A stretch of DNA of 64,000 nucleotides from Mesorhizobium sp. CA14 (GTDB taxonomy: Bacteria; Pseudomonadota; Alphaproteobacteria; Rhizobiales; Rhizobiaceae). The DNA is taken from positions 248,001-312,000 of the forward strand of contig NZ_JAIUHR010000002.1 of NCBI RefSeq assembly GCF_020165195.1, in the 5' to 3' direction. Below, in pieces: positions 1 through 8,580 of this stretch. Position numbers and translations under genes: made by a program. Below the pieces are notes generated by a model, which did no database searches, was not told the DNA's origin, and saw nothing but the letters and a program-made list of their open reading frames with translations. The first letter of the stretch is position 1, and each line of letters opens with the position of its first letter.

Positions 1-234
1 CCGCTCGCACAACTTGACGTCGAGCACCGCCTCCATCTCGGCGATCATGCGCGAGGCTGCCGGCTGGGAAATGTTCATGACCTGGGCAGCGGCGCTCACC
101 CGGCCGTGATCGTCCAGCGCGGTGATCATGCGCATATGCCGGAGACTGAGGCCGCTGCGCAGCAGCGTCTCGCCGTCTCCCGGCAATTTCTCGTAACTCA
201 CTGAAATCACATCAGGATCATGCAATGCCGCCAT
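1..234 (-). CDS. LysR-family regulator, N-terminal part (GbpR-like), cut by window edge
   Basis: Only the first 78 residues lie in the window, read from an ATG at 234. They hold a LysR-type winged helix-turn-helix (about residues 30-78), with the family pattern RHMRMITALDDHGRVSAAA followed by SQPAASRMIAEME. It is transcribed away from chvE, with a 292-base spacer that contains two inverted repeats. In Agrobacterium the LysR protein GbpR sits beside chvE and controls it in response to sugars, so the same role is inferred here from position. The effector domain is outside the window, so the ligand cannot be judged. Confidence 0.85.
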   Translation of the reverse strand, partial: MAALHDPDVISVSYEKLPGDGETLLRSGLSLRHMRMITALDDHGRVSAAAQVMNISQPAASRMIAEMEAVLDVKLCER

Positions 235-274
235 GATTTGAAGCCTCTCCGCCGGATTTCTATCTGCCGTTTAA

Positions 275-296
275 GCTATACCGGTTTCGATATAGC
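275..296. promoter_or_regulatory. Inverted repeat in the gbpR-like/chvE spacer, candidate LysR site
   Basis: GCTATA at 275-280 is matched by TATAGC at 291-296, with a 10-base spacer. It fits the T-N11-A layout of LysR boxes and lies between the divergent regulator and chvE. Binding by the neighbouring LysR protein is inference. Confidence 0.4.
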
Positions 297-313
297 AACC
301 AGCAAAGATCGCA

Positions 314-331
314 TTTGACAGTTATGTCAAA
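314..331. promoter_or_regulatory. Perfect 7-4-7 inverted repeat upstream of chvE
   Basis: TTTGACA at 314-320 and TGTCAAA at 325-331 flank GTTA. The left arm contains TTGACA, so it could also serve as a -35 element for chvE. It is about 195 bases before the chvE start. Which protein binds it is unknown. Confidence 0.4.
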
Positions 332-526
332 GGGACCCACCCTTCGCGCGTTCCGAGACGCAACAGTCGGCAACGAGCAAATTCGTATCGATTGAAACTG
401 CGTCGCGGGACCGATTGGGAGGATACCGGAGATCGATAAAGCCGACAGTGGCGCGCCAGCGCACCTGTTCGACTGCGCGGCCCGCGAAGCCCCGAGGTGT
501 CGCGTCCATCAACCAGGGAGAGTAAT

Positions 527-1597
527 GTGAAGATCATCAAGACGCTGGCCGCCGTGGCGGCCCTTGGCATTGCCGCCATGAGCTATTCGGCGCACGCAGC
601 CGACAAGGGCCTCATCGGTGTGCTGATGCCGACCAAGACCTCGCAGCGCTGGATCAACGACGGCGACGCCGTCAAGTCCCAGCTCGAGAAGCTCGGCTAC
701 ACCGTCGACCTGCAATATGCGCAGGACGATATTCCGAACCAGCTCAGCCAGCTGGAAAACGAAATCACCAAGGGCCCGAAGGCGCTGATCATCGCTTCGA
801 TCGACGGCACCACCATGGCCGACGCGCTCCAGAAGGCCAATGACGCAGGCGTCGTCGTCGTCGCCTACGACCGTCTGATCAAGAAGACCCCGAATGTCGA
901 CTACTATACCACCTTCGACAATTTCGGCGTCGGCGTGATCCAGGCGAATTCGCTGGTCAAGGGCCTCAAGGAGCGCTTCCCGAACACCAAGCCGTGGAAC
1001 GTCGAACTGTTCGGCGGCTCGCCGGACGACAACAATGCCTTCTTCTTCTACAATGGCGCGATGTCGGTCCTGCAGCCGCTGATCGACGACGGTTCGATCA
1101 AGATCAAGTCCGGCCAGATGGGAATGGACAAGGTCGGCACGCTGCGCTGGCTCGCCGCCACCGCCCAGGCCCGCATGGACAACCTGCTCTCGGCCAACTA
1201 CTCGGACGGCAGCCGCGTCGATGGCGTTCTGTCGCCCTATGACGGCCTGTCGCGCGGCATCACCGCCTCGCTGCGCGCCGTCGGCTACGGCACGGCGGCA
1301 CAGCCCTGGCCGATCGTGACCGGTCAGGACGCCGAGACCGCCTCGGTCAAGCTGATCATCTCGGGCGAGCAATACTCGACCGTGTTCAAGGACACCCGCG
1401 AGCTGGCCAAGTCGACCGTGGAACTGGTCGACAAGGTGCTCTCCGGCGGCAAGCCTGAGGGCCTCGACACCAAGACCTACAACAACGACGTCAAGGTCGT
1501 TCCCTCGATCCTCCTGACGCCGGTTGAGGTCGACAAGTCGAACTACGAGAAGCTGGTCGTCGACTCCGGCTACATCAAGGCCGAAGAGCTGAAGTAA
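527..1597 (+). CDS. chvE: Periplasmic sugar-binding protein ChvE
   Basis: A 356-residue ABC-transporter sugar-binding protein of the ChvE/XylF type. A signal peptide ([14 protein letters not shown]..., cleavage expected after AHA near residue 22) leads into a type I periplasmic-binding fold ([19 protein letters not shown], then VVAYDRLI and TGQDAE). ChvE proteins bind aldoses such as glucose, galactose and arabinose, feed the GguAB importer and, in Agrobacterium, also signal to VirA. The GTG at 527 is chosen because AGGGAG at 515-520 gives correct spacing and it begins the signal peptide; an upstream in-frame ATG at 497 would add ten non-signal residues. It is the first gene of chvE-gguA-gguB-gguC and is followed by a strong terminator. 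Confidence 0.93.
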   Translation: MKIIKTLAAVAALGIAAMSYSAHAADKGLIGVLMPTKTSQRWINDGDAVKSQLEKLGYTVDLQYAQDDIPNQLSQLENEITKGPKALIIASIDGTTMADALQKANDAGVVVVAYDRLIKKTPNVDYYTTFDNFGVGVIQANSLVKGLKERFPNTKPWNVELFGGSPDDNNAFFFYNGAMSVLQPLIDDGSIKIKSGQMGMDKVGTLRWLAATAQARMDNLLSANYSDGSRVDGVLSPYDGLSRGITASLRAVGYGTAAQPWPIVTGQDAETASVKLIISGEQYSTVFKDTRELAKSTVELVDKVLSGGKPEGLDTKTYNNDVKVVPSILLTPVEVDKSNYEKLVVDSGYIKAEELK

Positions 1598-1611
1598 TCC
1601 AGTCTTACAGG

Positions 1612-1645
1612 AAGGGGTCCTGCGCGGCCGCAGGACCCCTTTTCG
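1612..1645 (+). terminator. Intrinsic terminator after chvE
   Basis: GGGGTCCTGCG (1614-1624) pairs perfectly with CGCAGGACCCC (1629-1639) around a four-base loop and is followed by TTTT. It lies between chvE and gguA, so it should hold most transcripts to chvE alone and give more binding protein than membrane components, with gguA reached by read-through. Confidence 0.85.
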
Positions 1646-1770
1646 TTCAAAAACGACCCCGGTATTGTCTTTGCCGGCTTCTGTGGCGCCACCCGCCGCA
1701 GTATGTTGATGTCGCGCATGAGCCCTTCCGGAGTCCGATCCGGAGCCGTGCGCCCAAGGAGCAGAACCTC

Positions 1771-3306
1771 ATGGCCTCGACGATTTTGGAGATGCGCGAC
1801 ATCACCAAGACGTTTCCCGGCGTGAAGGCGTTGTCGAACGTCAATCTCAGCGTCGAGGAAGGCGAGATCCACGCCGTCGTCGGCGAGAACGGCGCCGGCA
1901 AGTCGACGCTGATGAAGGTGCTGTCGGGCGTCTATCCGTCGGGCACCTATGAAGGCCAGATCATCTTCCGCGGCCAGGAATGCCATTTCAAAGGCATCCA
2001 CGACAGCGAACATATCGGTATCGTCATCATCCACCAGGAGCTTGCGCTGGTGCCGATGCTGTCGATCGCGGAAAACATCTTCCTCGGCAATGAGCACGCC
2101 ACCTATGGCGTCATCGACTGGGACGCCAACGAGACGCGCACGGCCGCACTGCTCAAGAAGGTCGGGCTCAAGGAGGATCCCAAGACGCTGATCACCAATA
2201 TCGGCGTCGGCAAGCAGCAGCTGGTCGAGATCGCCAAGGCGCTGAGCAAGGAAGTGAAGCTCTTGATCCTCGACGAGCCGACGGCGTCGCTCAGCGAAAA
2301 GGATAGCCAGGCGCTGCTTGACCTTCTGCTCGAGTTCAAGCGCCAGGGCATGACCTCGATCCTGATCTCGCACAAGCTCAACGAAGTGAACCGGGTCGCC
2401 GACAAGGTGACGGTGATCCGCGACGGGCGCACCATCGAGACCCTGCCGAGGAAAGACATCTCGGAAGACCGCATCATCACCTCGATGGTCGGCCGCTCGC
2501 TCGACGACCGCTATCCGCCGCGCGAGCCGCAGATCGGCGAGGTCATCTTCGAGGTCAAGGACTGGTCGGTCTACCACCCGATCCACGCCGAACGGCAGGT
2601 GATCAAGAACGTCAACCTCAATGTGCGCAAGGGCGAGGTGGTGGGCATTGCCGGGCTGATGGGCGCCGGCCGCACCGAATTCGCGATGAGCCTGTTCGGC
2701 CGCTCCTATGGCCGGCACATCACAGGCGAGGTTCTGCTCAGAGGCAGGCCGCTCGACCTCTCATCGGTGAGCAGAGCGGTGGAGAACCGCATCGCCTACG
2801 TCACCGAGGACCGCAAGACCTACGGCCTCAACCTCATCGACCACATCAAGCACAATGTGACTTTGGCCAACCTCTCCGGCGTCTCCAGCCGCGGCGTCAT
2901 CGACGACATGCGCGAGATGAGCGTCGCCAACGACTACCGCAAGAAGACCAACATCCGCGCCTCCAGCGTCTATCAGCTGACCGGCAATCTCTCGGGCGGC
3001 AACCAGCAGAAGGTGGTGCTGTCGAAATGGCTGTTCGCCGATCCGGAAGTGCTGATCCTCGACGAGCCGACGCGCGGCATTGACGTCGGCGCCAAGTACG
3101 AAATCTATACGATCATCGCGCGTCTCGCCGCCGAGGGCAAAGCGATCATCGTCATCTCGTCGGAAATGCCTGAACTGCTCGGCATCACCGACCGTATCTA
3201 TGTGATGAACGAAGGACGCATCGTCGGCGAAATGGCGGCAAGCGACGCCAGCCAGGAAAAAATCATGCGCGCCATCGTTCGGGGAGAAGGAAAAAAAGCA
3301 TCATGA
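1771..3306 (+). CDS. gguA: Sugar ABC transporter ATP-binding protein GguA
   Basis: A 511-residue double-ABC ATPase that energises sugar import with GguB and ChvE. The first ATPase half has Walker [10 protein letters not shown] (about residues 39-47), the signature-like [13 protein letters not shown] and Walker [13 protein letters not shown]. The second half has a degenerate P-loop GLMGAGRTE, the signature [14 protein letters not shown] and [11 protein letters not shown]. Two fused domains with a weak second P-loop are normal for the MglA/XylG/AraG class. The ATG at 1771 is preceded by AAGGAG. Its 3' end overlaps gguB by four bases (ATGA), indicating translational coupling. Confidence 0.95.
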   Translation: MASTILEMRDITKTFPGVKALSNVNLSVEEGEIHAVVGENGAGKSTLMKVLSGVYPSGTYEGQIIFRGQECHFKGIHDSEHIGIVIIHQELALVPMLSIAENIFLGNEHATYGVIDWDANETRTAALLKKVGLKEDPKTLITNIGVGKQQLVEIAKALSKEVKLLILDEPTASLSEKDSQALLDLLLEFKRQGMTSILISHKLNEVNRVADKVTVIRDGRTIETLPRKDISEDRIITSMVGRSLDDRYPPREPQIGEVIFEVKDWSVYHPIHAERQVIKNVNLNVRKGEVVGIAGLMGAGRTEFAMSLFGRSYGRHITGEVLLRGRPLDLSSVSRAVENRIAYVTEDRKTYGLNLIDHIKHNVTLANLSGVSSRGVIDDMREMSVANDYRKKTNIRASSVYQLTGNLSGGNQQKVVLSKWLFADPEVLILDEPTRGIDVGAKYEIYTIIARLAAEGKAIIVISSEMPELLGITDRIYVMNEGRIVGEMAASDASQEKIMRAIVRGEGKKAS

Positions 3307-4595
3307 GCACAGAAAGCGCTCCCGCGCCGCAGAGCGGCGTCGCCGAAGACGTCAAGCAGGGTCCACGTGTCGCCGTGTCGGCGCTAACGGCGAACCTGCG
3401 CGAATACGGCCTGATCATCGCGCTGATCGTGATCATGCTGTTCTTCCAGTACACGACGTCGGGAACGCTGTTCAAACCGGTCAACCTCAGCAATCTGGTG
3501 CAGCAGAATTCGTTCATCATCGTGATGGCGCTCGGCATGCTCTTGGTGATCGTCGCCGGCTATATCGACCTCAGCGTTGGATCGGTGGCCGGTTTCATCG
3601 GCGCGCTGGCGGCGATGATGATGGTCATCTGGCCGCTCGGAATATTCTCGAATCCGCTGGTGGTCTCGATCGTGTGCCTGATCGTCGGCGCGCTGATCGG
3701 CGCCGCGCAAGGCTACTGGATAGCCTATCACCGCATACCGAGCTTCATCGTGACGCTGGCGGGCATGCTGATCTTCCGCGGCATCTGCCAGGCATTGCTT
3801 GGCGGCGGCTCCTCCGTCGGCCCGCTGCCGGACAGCTTCAAGGCGCTGAGCTCGGGCTTCATCCCGGACGTCATCGGCCCGCTGACGCTGATCCCGCCGA
3901 CGGTGAATGCCGCCGGCAAGACGATCGTCGGCAGCGGCTTGACGCTGCACATGACGACGGTCGTGCTCGGCCTGATCGCGGTCCTCGCCTATGCCTATTT
4001 CGGCTTCCGGACGCGGCGCAAGCGGGAGCGTCATGGCTATGAGGCGGAGCCCTTCCCGCTGTTCGTCATCAAGACGCTGGTCGGCAGCGCGCTGGCCCTG
4101 TTCCTGGTCTTCCAGTTCGCCAGCTACAGGGGCCTGCCGGTCGTGCTCCTGGTGATGGGCGTGCTGATCTCGCTGTTCGTCTTCGTCACCAAACGCATGA
4201 CCATCGGCCGCCGCATCTATGCCATGGGCGGCAACGCCAAGGCCGCGCAGCTCTCGGGCATCAACACCGAAAGGCTGACGCTGCTCGTCTTCATCAACAT
4301 GGGCGTGTTGTCGGCGCTGGGCGGCCTGATTATCGCGGCGCGTCTCGGTCAGGCCGTGCCGGCGGCGGGCCTCGGCAGCGAGCTCGACGTCATTGCGGCG
4401 GTCTTCATCGGCGGCGCCTCGGCAATGGGCGGTGTCGGCCAGGTGATCGGCGCCGTGGTCGGCGGCTTCATCATGGGCGTGATGAACAACGGCATGTCTA
4501 TCATGGGCGTCAATGTCGATTGGCAGCAGGTGGTCAAGGGCCTGGTGCTGCTCGGCGCGGTCATCTTCGACGTCTACAACAAGAACAAGGCTTAA
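3303..4595 (+). CDS. gguB: Sugar ABC transporter permease GguB
   Basis: A 430-residue inner-membrane permease of the XylH/MglC class. It has about ten or more hydrophobic segments, and the conserved cluster [22 protein letters not shown] near residues 80-100. A long hydrophilic loop (about 235-255, rich in R/K/E) is typical of XylH-like proteins. A late cytoplasmic motif [13 protein letters not shown] and the C-terminal [22 protein letters not shown] complete the family pattern. It starts inside the gguA stop and should form the transmembrane channel for GguA and ChvE. Confidence 0.94.
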   Translation: MSTESAPAPQSGVAEDVKQGPRVAVSALTANLREYGLIIALIVIMLFFQYTTSGTLFKPVNLSNLVQQNSFIIVMALGMLLVIVAGYIDLSVGSVAGFIGALAAMMMVIWPLGIFSNPLVVSIVCLIVGALIGAAQGYWIAYHRIPSFIVTLAGMLIFRGICQALLGGGSSVGPLPDSFKALSSGFIPDVIGPLTLIPPTVNAAGKTIVGSGLTLHMTTVVLGLIAVLAYAYFGFRTRRKRERHGYEAEPFPLFVIKTLVGSALALFLVFQFASYRGLPVVLLVMGVLISLFVFVTKRMTIGRRIYAMGGNAKAAQLSGINTERLTLLVFINMGVLSALGGLIIAARLGQAVPAAGLGSELDVIAAVFIGGASAMGGVGQVIGAVVGGFIMGVMNNGMSIMGVNVDWQQVVKGLVLLGAVIFDVYNKNKA

Positions 4596-4795
4596 GGGCC
4601 GGAACAAAGTTCAGGAGGCATACGGGTTTCAGATCGCGAAGCTGCCGGCAGCCCGTCGGCATCAAGAAGTCCCGACAAGGACCAGGCTCGCGAGCGCAAT
4701 CCGGACGAAGAATTTCAACCGTGGCGTGGATCGCTCCACGCCGCGCCCGGTAAGGTTTGCCCGCAGGCAGCCGTAGAAATGAGAGAGGATTGAAC

Positions 4796-5791
4796 ATGCT
4801 GATCTCCCAGATCCTCGACGACGCCGAGACGATCCGCGTCGTCGCCCGCAATGGCGGCGGCAAGACCAGGATCATCAATGGCGCGCGCAGTGTCTATTCG
4901 CTGGCGATGGAGGCCGCGCGCACCGGCACAGGCCTCGAGGCATTGATCGAGCGCAAGGGCTACGGCGAGACGGTCGATCTCGATGCCGCCTATAAGAGGG
5001 GCAGGCTGGTCTCGCCGATCAACCATCCGGATCCCGCGCATCTGCATCTCACCGGCACCGGGCTCACGCATCTCGGCTCCGCGGCAACGCGCGATTCCAT
5101 GCACAAGAAGCTCAGCGAAGGCGGCGAGGCGGAACTCACCGATTCCATGAAGATGTTCCGCATGGGTCTGGAAGGCGGCAAGCCGGCCAAAGGCCAGGTC
5201 GGCGTGCAGCCGGAATGGTTCTACAAGGGCAACGGCACGATGGCGGTGGCGCCGGGCGCGCCCCTGATGTCGCCGGCCTTCGCGCAGGACGGGGGCGAGG
5301 AGCCGGAGATCGCCGGCATCTATGTGATCGGCGATGACGGCGCGCCGTTCCGAGTCGGCTTCACGCTGTCGAACGAGTTTTCCGATCACGTCACCGAGCG
5401 GGTGAACTATCTGTTCCTCGCCCATTCCAAGCTGCGCAACGCCTCGTTCGGCCCCGAAATCCTGATCGGCGACCTGCCCGCCGATGTCCGCGGCGCCTCG
5501 CGCATCTGGCGCGACGGCAAGCTGCTCTGGGAAAAGCCGTTCCTATCGGGCGAAGCGAACATGTCGCACACCATCGCCAATCTCGAGCACCACCATTTCA
5601 AATATTCGGCCTTCCGCCAGCCCGGCGACGTGCATGTGCATATGTTCGGCACCGCGACGCTCTCCTTCGCCGACGGCATCAAGACCGAGGCCGGCGACAC
5701 GTTCGAGATCGAGGCGCCGGATTTCGGCCTGCCGCTGCGCAATCCGCTGGAGATCGAGAAGCCGGTGAAGGTGGCGGTGAAGGCGCTGTGA
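4796..5791 (+). CDS. gguC: GguC/AraD1-family protein (fumarylacetoacetase fold)
   Basis: A 331-residue member of the GguC/AraD1 family, in the fumarylacetoacetate hydrolase superfamily. Related enzymes act on sugar acids, for example dehydration of 2-keto-3-deoxy-L-arabonate, which would suit its place behind an aldose importer. Visible blocks include SPINHPDPAHLHLTGTGLTHLG (near 70-90, containing likely metal-site residues), GVQPEWFYKGNG and GFTLSNEFSDHVTE. The ATG at 4796 is chosen for the GAGAGGA ribosome site just upstream; an earlier in-frame ATG at 4757 lacks one. It follows gguB after 200 bases holding no gene, only a short stem (GTGG..CCAC) near 4723-4740. The exact substrate is not shown by sequence. 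Confidence 0.88.
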   Translation: MLISQILDDAETIRVVARNGGGKTRIINGARSVYSLAMEAARTGTGLEALIERKGYGETVDLDAAYKRGRLVSPINHPDPAHLHLTGTGLTHLGSAATRDSMHKKLSEGGEAELTDSMKMFRMGLEGGKPAKGQVGVQPEWFYKGNGTMAVAPGAPLMSPAFAQDGGEEPEIAGIYVIGDDGAPFRVGFTLSNEFSDHVTERVNYLFLAHSKLRNASFGPEILIGDLPADVRGASRIWRDGKLLWEKPFLSGEANMSHTIANLEHHHFKYSAFRQPGDVHVHMFGTATLSFADGIKTEAGDTFEIEAPDFGLPLRNPLEIEKPVKVAVKAL

Positions 5792-5798
5792 GAGCGTG

Positions 5799-5949
5799 AT
5801 CTCCCTCCTTGAGGGGGAGATGTCGCCGACGGCGACAGAGGGGGTCCCTCGTCGTAGAGCGCCAACTCTTCGCATCCGCAGGGCGCCGCGCTCTATGTGA
5901 GACGACCCCCTCTGCCCTGCCGGGCATCTCCCCCTCGAGGGGGGAGATC
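5799..5949. repeat. Intergenic palindromic repeat pair, RIME-like
   Basis: Two copies of one unit face each other. The left copy (about 5799-5845) reads GAGGGGGAGATGTCGCC then GACAGAGGGGG; the right copy (about 5904-5949) is its near reverse complement, CCCCCTCTGCCCTGCCGGGC then ATCTCCCCCTC. The unit can fold into a large hairpin between the converging gguC and dcd. Its sequence style matches small non-autonomous repeats common in rhizobial genomes. Confidence 0.75.
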
Positions 5950-5956
5950 AGCAGCT

Positions 5957-7051
5957 TCAGCGCGCTGCCCTGAAATGCTTGGAGAGCTTCAGGCCCTGCG
6001 CCTGATAGTTCGAGCCGAGATCGGTGCCGTAAAGCGCCTGCGGCCGCTTCAGCATATGCTCGTAGACGAGGCGACCGACGATCTGGCCGTGATCGAGGAT
6101 AAAAGGCACTTCGTGGCTGCGCACTTCGAGCACGGCGCGGCTGCCGCTGCCGCCGGCGGCGGAGTGGCCGAAGCCCGGATCGAAGAAGCCGGCATAATGG
6201 ACGCGGAACTCGCCGACCAGCGGATCGAACGGCGTCATCTCGGCGGCGTAGAGCGGCGGCACATGCACCGCTTCGCGTGAGACCAGGATGTAGAATTCGT
6301 CGGGATCCAGCACCAGTTCGCCGGCGCCGCTCTTGTAGATCGGCTCCCAGAAATCGACGACATCCTGGGCGGCGCGCTTGTCGACGTCGACCAGGCCGGT
6401 GTGGTGCTTGCCGCGGTAGCCGACGAGGCCGTCCTTGTCACCGTCGAGGTCGATGGACAGCGCGATGCCGCCGCCGGAAATATTGGGCGGCTCGGTAGCG
6501 ACCAGCATCTCGGCGCGGTGAAGGTCGCGCAGTTCACTCTCCGACAGCACCGCATTGCCGGTGCGGAAACGGATCTGCGACAGGCGCGAGCCGGCGCGCA
6601 CGACGATCGGGAAAGTGCGCGGGCTGACCTCGAGATAGAGCGGTCCGTTATAGCCGGCGGCGATCTTGTCGAACTCGTGGCCGCGGTCGGTCATGACGCG
6701 CGTGAAGATGTCGAGACGGCCGGTCGAGCTCTTCGGATTGGCCGAGGCCGACACCTTCGAAGGCAGCGCCAGGCTCTCGAGCAGCGGCACGATGTAGACG
6801 CAGCCGGTTTCCAGCACCGCGCCCTCGGCGAGGTTGATCTCGTGCAGCTTCAGCCGCTCAAGCTTGTCGGCGACCAGATGATCGGGCCCCGGCAGGAAGG
6901 AAGCGCGCACGCGAAACGCCTTGTCGCCGAGCCTGAGATCAAGGCTGGCTGGCTGAATCTGATCCGAGTCCAGCGCGCGCGGCGACTTCAGCGCGCCGGA
7001 TTGAAACAGCGCCGCGATGTCCTGATCCGGAAGAATGCCTGTCTGCCGCAA
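5957..7051 (-). CDS. dcd: dCTP deaminase, double-length form
   Basis: A 364-residue protein that deaminates dCTP to dUTP for thymidylate synthesis. The first half is a full Dcd domain: QPASLDLRLG (33-42), then NPKSSTGRLDIFTRVMTDRG (about 105-124), then GPLYLEVSPRTFPIVVRAGS with the likely catalytic Glu at 141. The second half repeats the fold with changed residues (FYILVSREAVHVPP, then AVLEVRSHEVPFILDHGQ near 300). Ordinary Dcd is about 190 residues and trimeric, so this is a tandem fusion as found in Rhizobiales. It converges with gguC and diverges from metZ. Confidence 0.9.
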   Translation of the reverse strand: MRQTGILPDQDIAALFQSGALKSPRALDSDQIQPASLDLRLGDKAFRVRASFLPGPDHLVADKLERLKLHEINLAEGAVLETGCVYIVPLLESLALPSKVSASANPKSSTGRLDIFTRVMTDRGHEFDKIAAGYNGPLYLEVSPRTFPIVVRAGSRLSQIRFRTGNAVLSESELRDLHRAEMLVATEPPNISGGGIALSIDLDGDKDGLVGYRGKHHTGLVDVDKRAAQDVVDFWEPIYKSGAGELVLDPDEFYILVSREAVHVPPLYAAEMTPFDPLVGEFRVHYAGFFDPGFGHSAAGGSGSRAVLEVRSHEVPFILDHGQIVGRLVYEHMLKRPQALYGTDLGSNYQAQGLKLSKHFRAAR

Positions 7052-7173
7052 AGGCTGGCTCCGTTCACAAGGCCGGGCGAGGACCTAAGCAGGCTCTTGC
7101 CGCCCGGCTGGTACAAACCTCTTAATGAAGCCGGCAATTGACGCAAGCGCGGCGCGGGTCTAAAGGGTCGTTA

Positions 7174-7232
7174 TCCCGTGGTGATTTGGCCGGTCGGCTT
7201 GCAGCCACGTTAAACAAGTCGCTAAAGGACCG
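7174..7232 (+). ncRNA. SAM-II riboswitch upstream of metZ
   Basis: The stretch contains P1 stem halves CGTGG (7177-7181) and CCACG (7205-7209), the conserved loop TGATTTGGCCGG and the 3' block GTTAAACAAGTCGCTAAAG. These match the SAM-II (metA) aptamer consensus known from alphaproteobacteria. It lies in the leader of metZ, a methionine-synthesis gene that is a standard target, so S-adenosylmethionine should reduce metZ expression. Confidence 0.92.
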
Positions 7233-7253
7233 TCGAGCCGCAAGGCTATATGG

Positions 7254-7284
7254 ACCGGTTGCGACTTCGCGGCCGGTTTTTTTT
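7254..7284 (+). terminator. Terminator-like hairpin between SAM-II aptamer and metZ
   Basis: ACCGGTTGCG (7254-7263) pairs, with two G-U wobbles, with CGCGGCCGGT (7268-7277) around ACTT and is followed by eight T. It ends about 18 bases before the metZ ATG. This suggests that the riboswitch may act by transcription termination as well as, or instead of, ribosome-site masking. Confidence 0.75.
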
Positions 7285-7302
7285 GTGTCTGAAAGCAGGG
7301 CT

Positions 7303-8493
7303 ATGAGCATCAAGAAGCGCAACTGGAAACCTCAGACGGCACTCGTGCATGGCGGAACGTTGCGTTCCGGCTTCGGCGAGACCTCCGAGGCGATGTACCT
7401 CACCCAAGGCTATGTGTATGAGACGGCACAGGCGGCGGAAGCCCGCTTCAAGGGCGAGGAGCCGGGCTTCATCTATTCCCGCTACGCCAACCCGACCGTC
7501 GACATGTTCGAAAAGCGCATGTGCGCGCTGGAAGACGCCGAGGATGCCCGCGCCACTGCCTCCGGCATGGCCGCCGTTTCCGCCGCCCTGCTCTGCAGCG
7601 TCAAGGCAGGCGACCACATTGTTGCGGCGCGCGCGCTTTTCGGTTCCTGTCGCTGGGTGGTCGAGACGCTGGCGCCGCGCTACGGCATCCAGGCGACGCT
7701 GGTCGACGGCACCGACATCGCCAATTGGGAAAAGGCGGTAAGGCCGAACACCAAGCTGTTCTTCCTGGAAAGCCCGACCAATCCGACGCTGGAGGTGGTC
7801 GACATCGCCGCGGTCGCCAAGCTCGCCAATTCGATCGGCGCGCGGGTGATCGTCGACAACGTCTTCGCCACGCCGCTGCAGCAGAAGCCCTTGCTGCTCG
7901 GCGCCCATATCGTCGTCTATTCGGCGACCAAGCATATAGACGGCCAGGGCCGCTGCCTGGGCGGCGTCATTCTGTCGGACAAGAAGTGGATCGACGAGAA
8001 CCTGCACGACTATTTCCGCCACACCGGCCCGAGCCTGTCGCCCTTCAACGCCTGGACGCTGCTCAAAGGCCTGGAGACGCTGCCGCTGCGCGTGCGCCAG
8101 CAGACGGAGAGCGCGGGCAAGATCGCCGATTTCCTGGCCGAGCGGCCGGAGATCGCCCGCGTCATCTATCCAGGCCGGCCCGATCACCCGCAGGCGGATG
8201 TCGTCAAGAAGCAGATGTCTGGCGGCTCGACATTGATCTGCCTCGACGTTAAGGGCGGCAAGCAGGCGGCCTTCGCCTTCCAGAACGCGCTCGATATCGT
8301 GCTGATCTCCAACAATCTCGGCGACGCCAAGAGCCTGATCACCCATCCGGCGACGACGACGCACAAGAACCTGAGCGACGAGGCACGCGCCGAGCTCGGC
8401 ATCGGCCCCGGCACGCTCAGGCTCTCCGTCGGTCTGGAGGACACCGACGATCTGCTGGAGGATATCGAACAGGCGCTGAAGGCGGCAAAATAG
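7303..8493 (+). CDS. metZ: O-succinylhomoserine sulfhydrylase
   Basis: A 396-residue PLP enzyme of the Cys/Met metabolism family. It makes homocysteine from O-succinylhomoserine and sulfide. The PLP lysine is in SATKHIDGQGRCLGG near residue 210; SRYANPT near 60, ASGMAAVSAAL near 88 and ESPTNPTLEVVDI near 155 are other family blocks. The C-terminal part has THPATTTHKNL and GIGPGTLRLSVGLED. The ATG at 7303 (MSIKKRNWKPQ) is chosen because it follows the riboswitch and terminator hairpin; the frame stays open upstream through the riboswitch. Regulation by SAM is expected from the leader. Confidence 0.95.
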   Translation: MSIKKRNWKPQTALVHGGTLRSGFGETSEAMYLTQGYVYETAQAAEARFKGEEPGFIYSRYANPTVDMFEKRMCALEDAEDARATASGMAAVSAALLCSVKAGDHIVAARALFGSCRWVVETLAPRYGIQATLVDGTDIANWEKAVRPNTKLFFLESPTNPTLEVVDIAAVAKLANSIGARVIVDNVFATPLQQKPLLLGAHIVVYSATKHIDGQGRCLGGVILSDKKWIDENLHDYFRHTGPSLSPFNAWTLLKGLETLPLRVRQQTESAGKIADFLAERPEIARVIYPGRPDHPQADVVKKQMSGGSTLICLDVKGGKQAAFAFQNALDIVLISNNLGDAKSLITHPATTTHKNLSDEARAELGIGPGTLRLSVGLEDTDDLLEDIEQALKAAK

Positions 8494-8530
8494 AAGGCTG
8501 AGACCGCCGCGGCCGGAGCCTTCCAGAGCC

Positions 8531-8580
8531 GCAATTCCGGACGGAAAACCGTTTCACACTTTTCCTGGAATTGCTCTAGG
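8531..8580. repeat. Short intergenic repeat, family A copy 1 (half element)
   Basis: GCAATTCCGGACGGAAAACC, then GTTTCACACTTTTCCTGGAATTG. Its ends CAATTCC and GGAATTG, and the inner GGAAAA and TTTTCC, pair to form a hairpin. Related copies are at 9763-9842 and 56840-56913. It lies between the converging metZ and glycosyltransferase genes. Confidence 0.8.
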
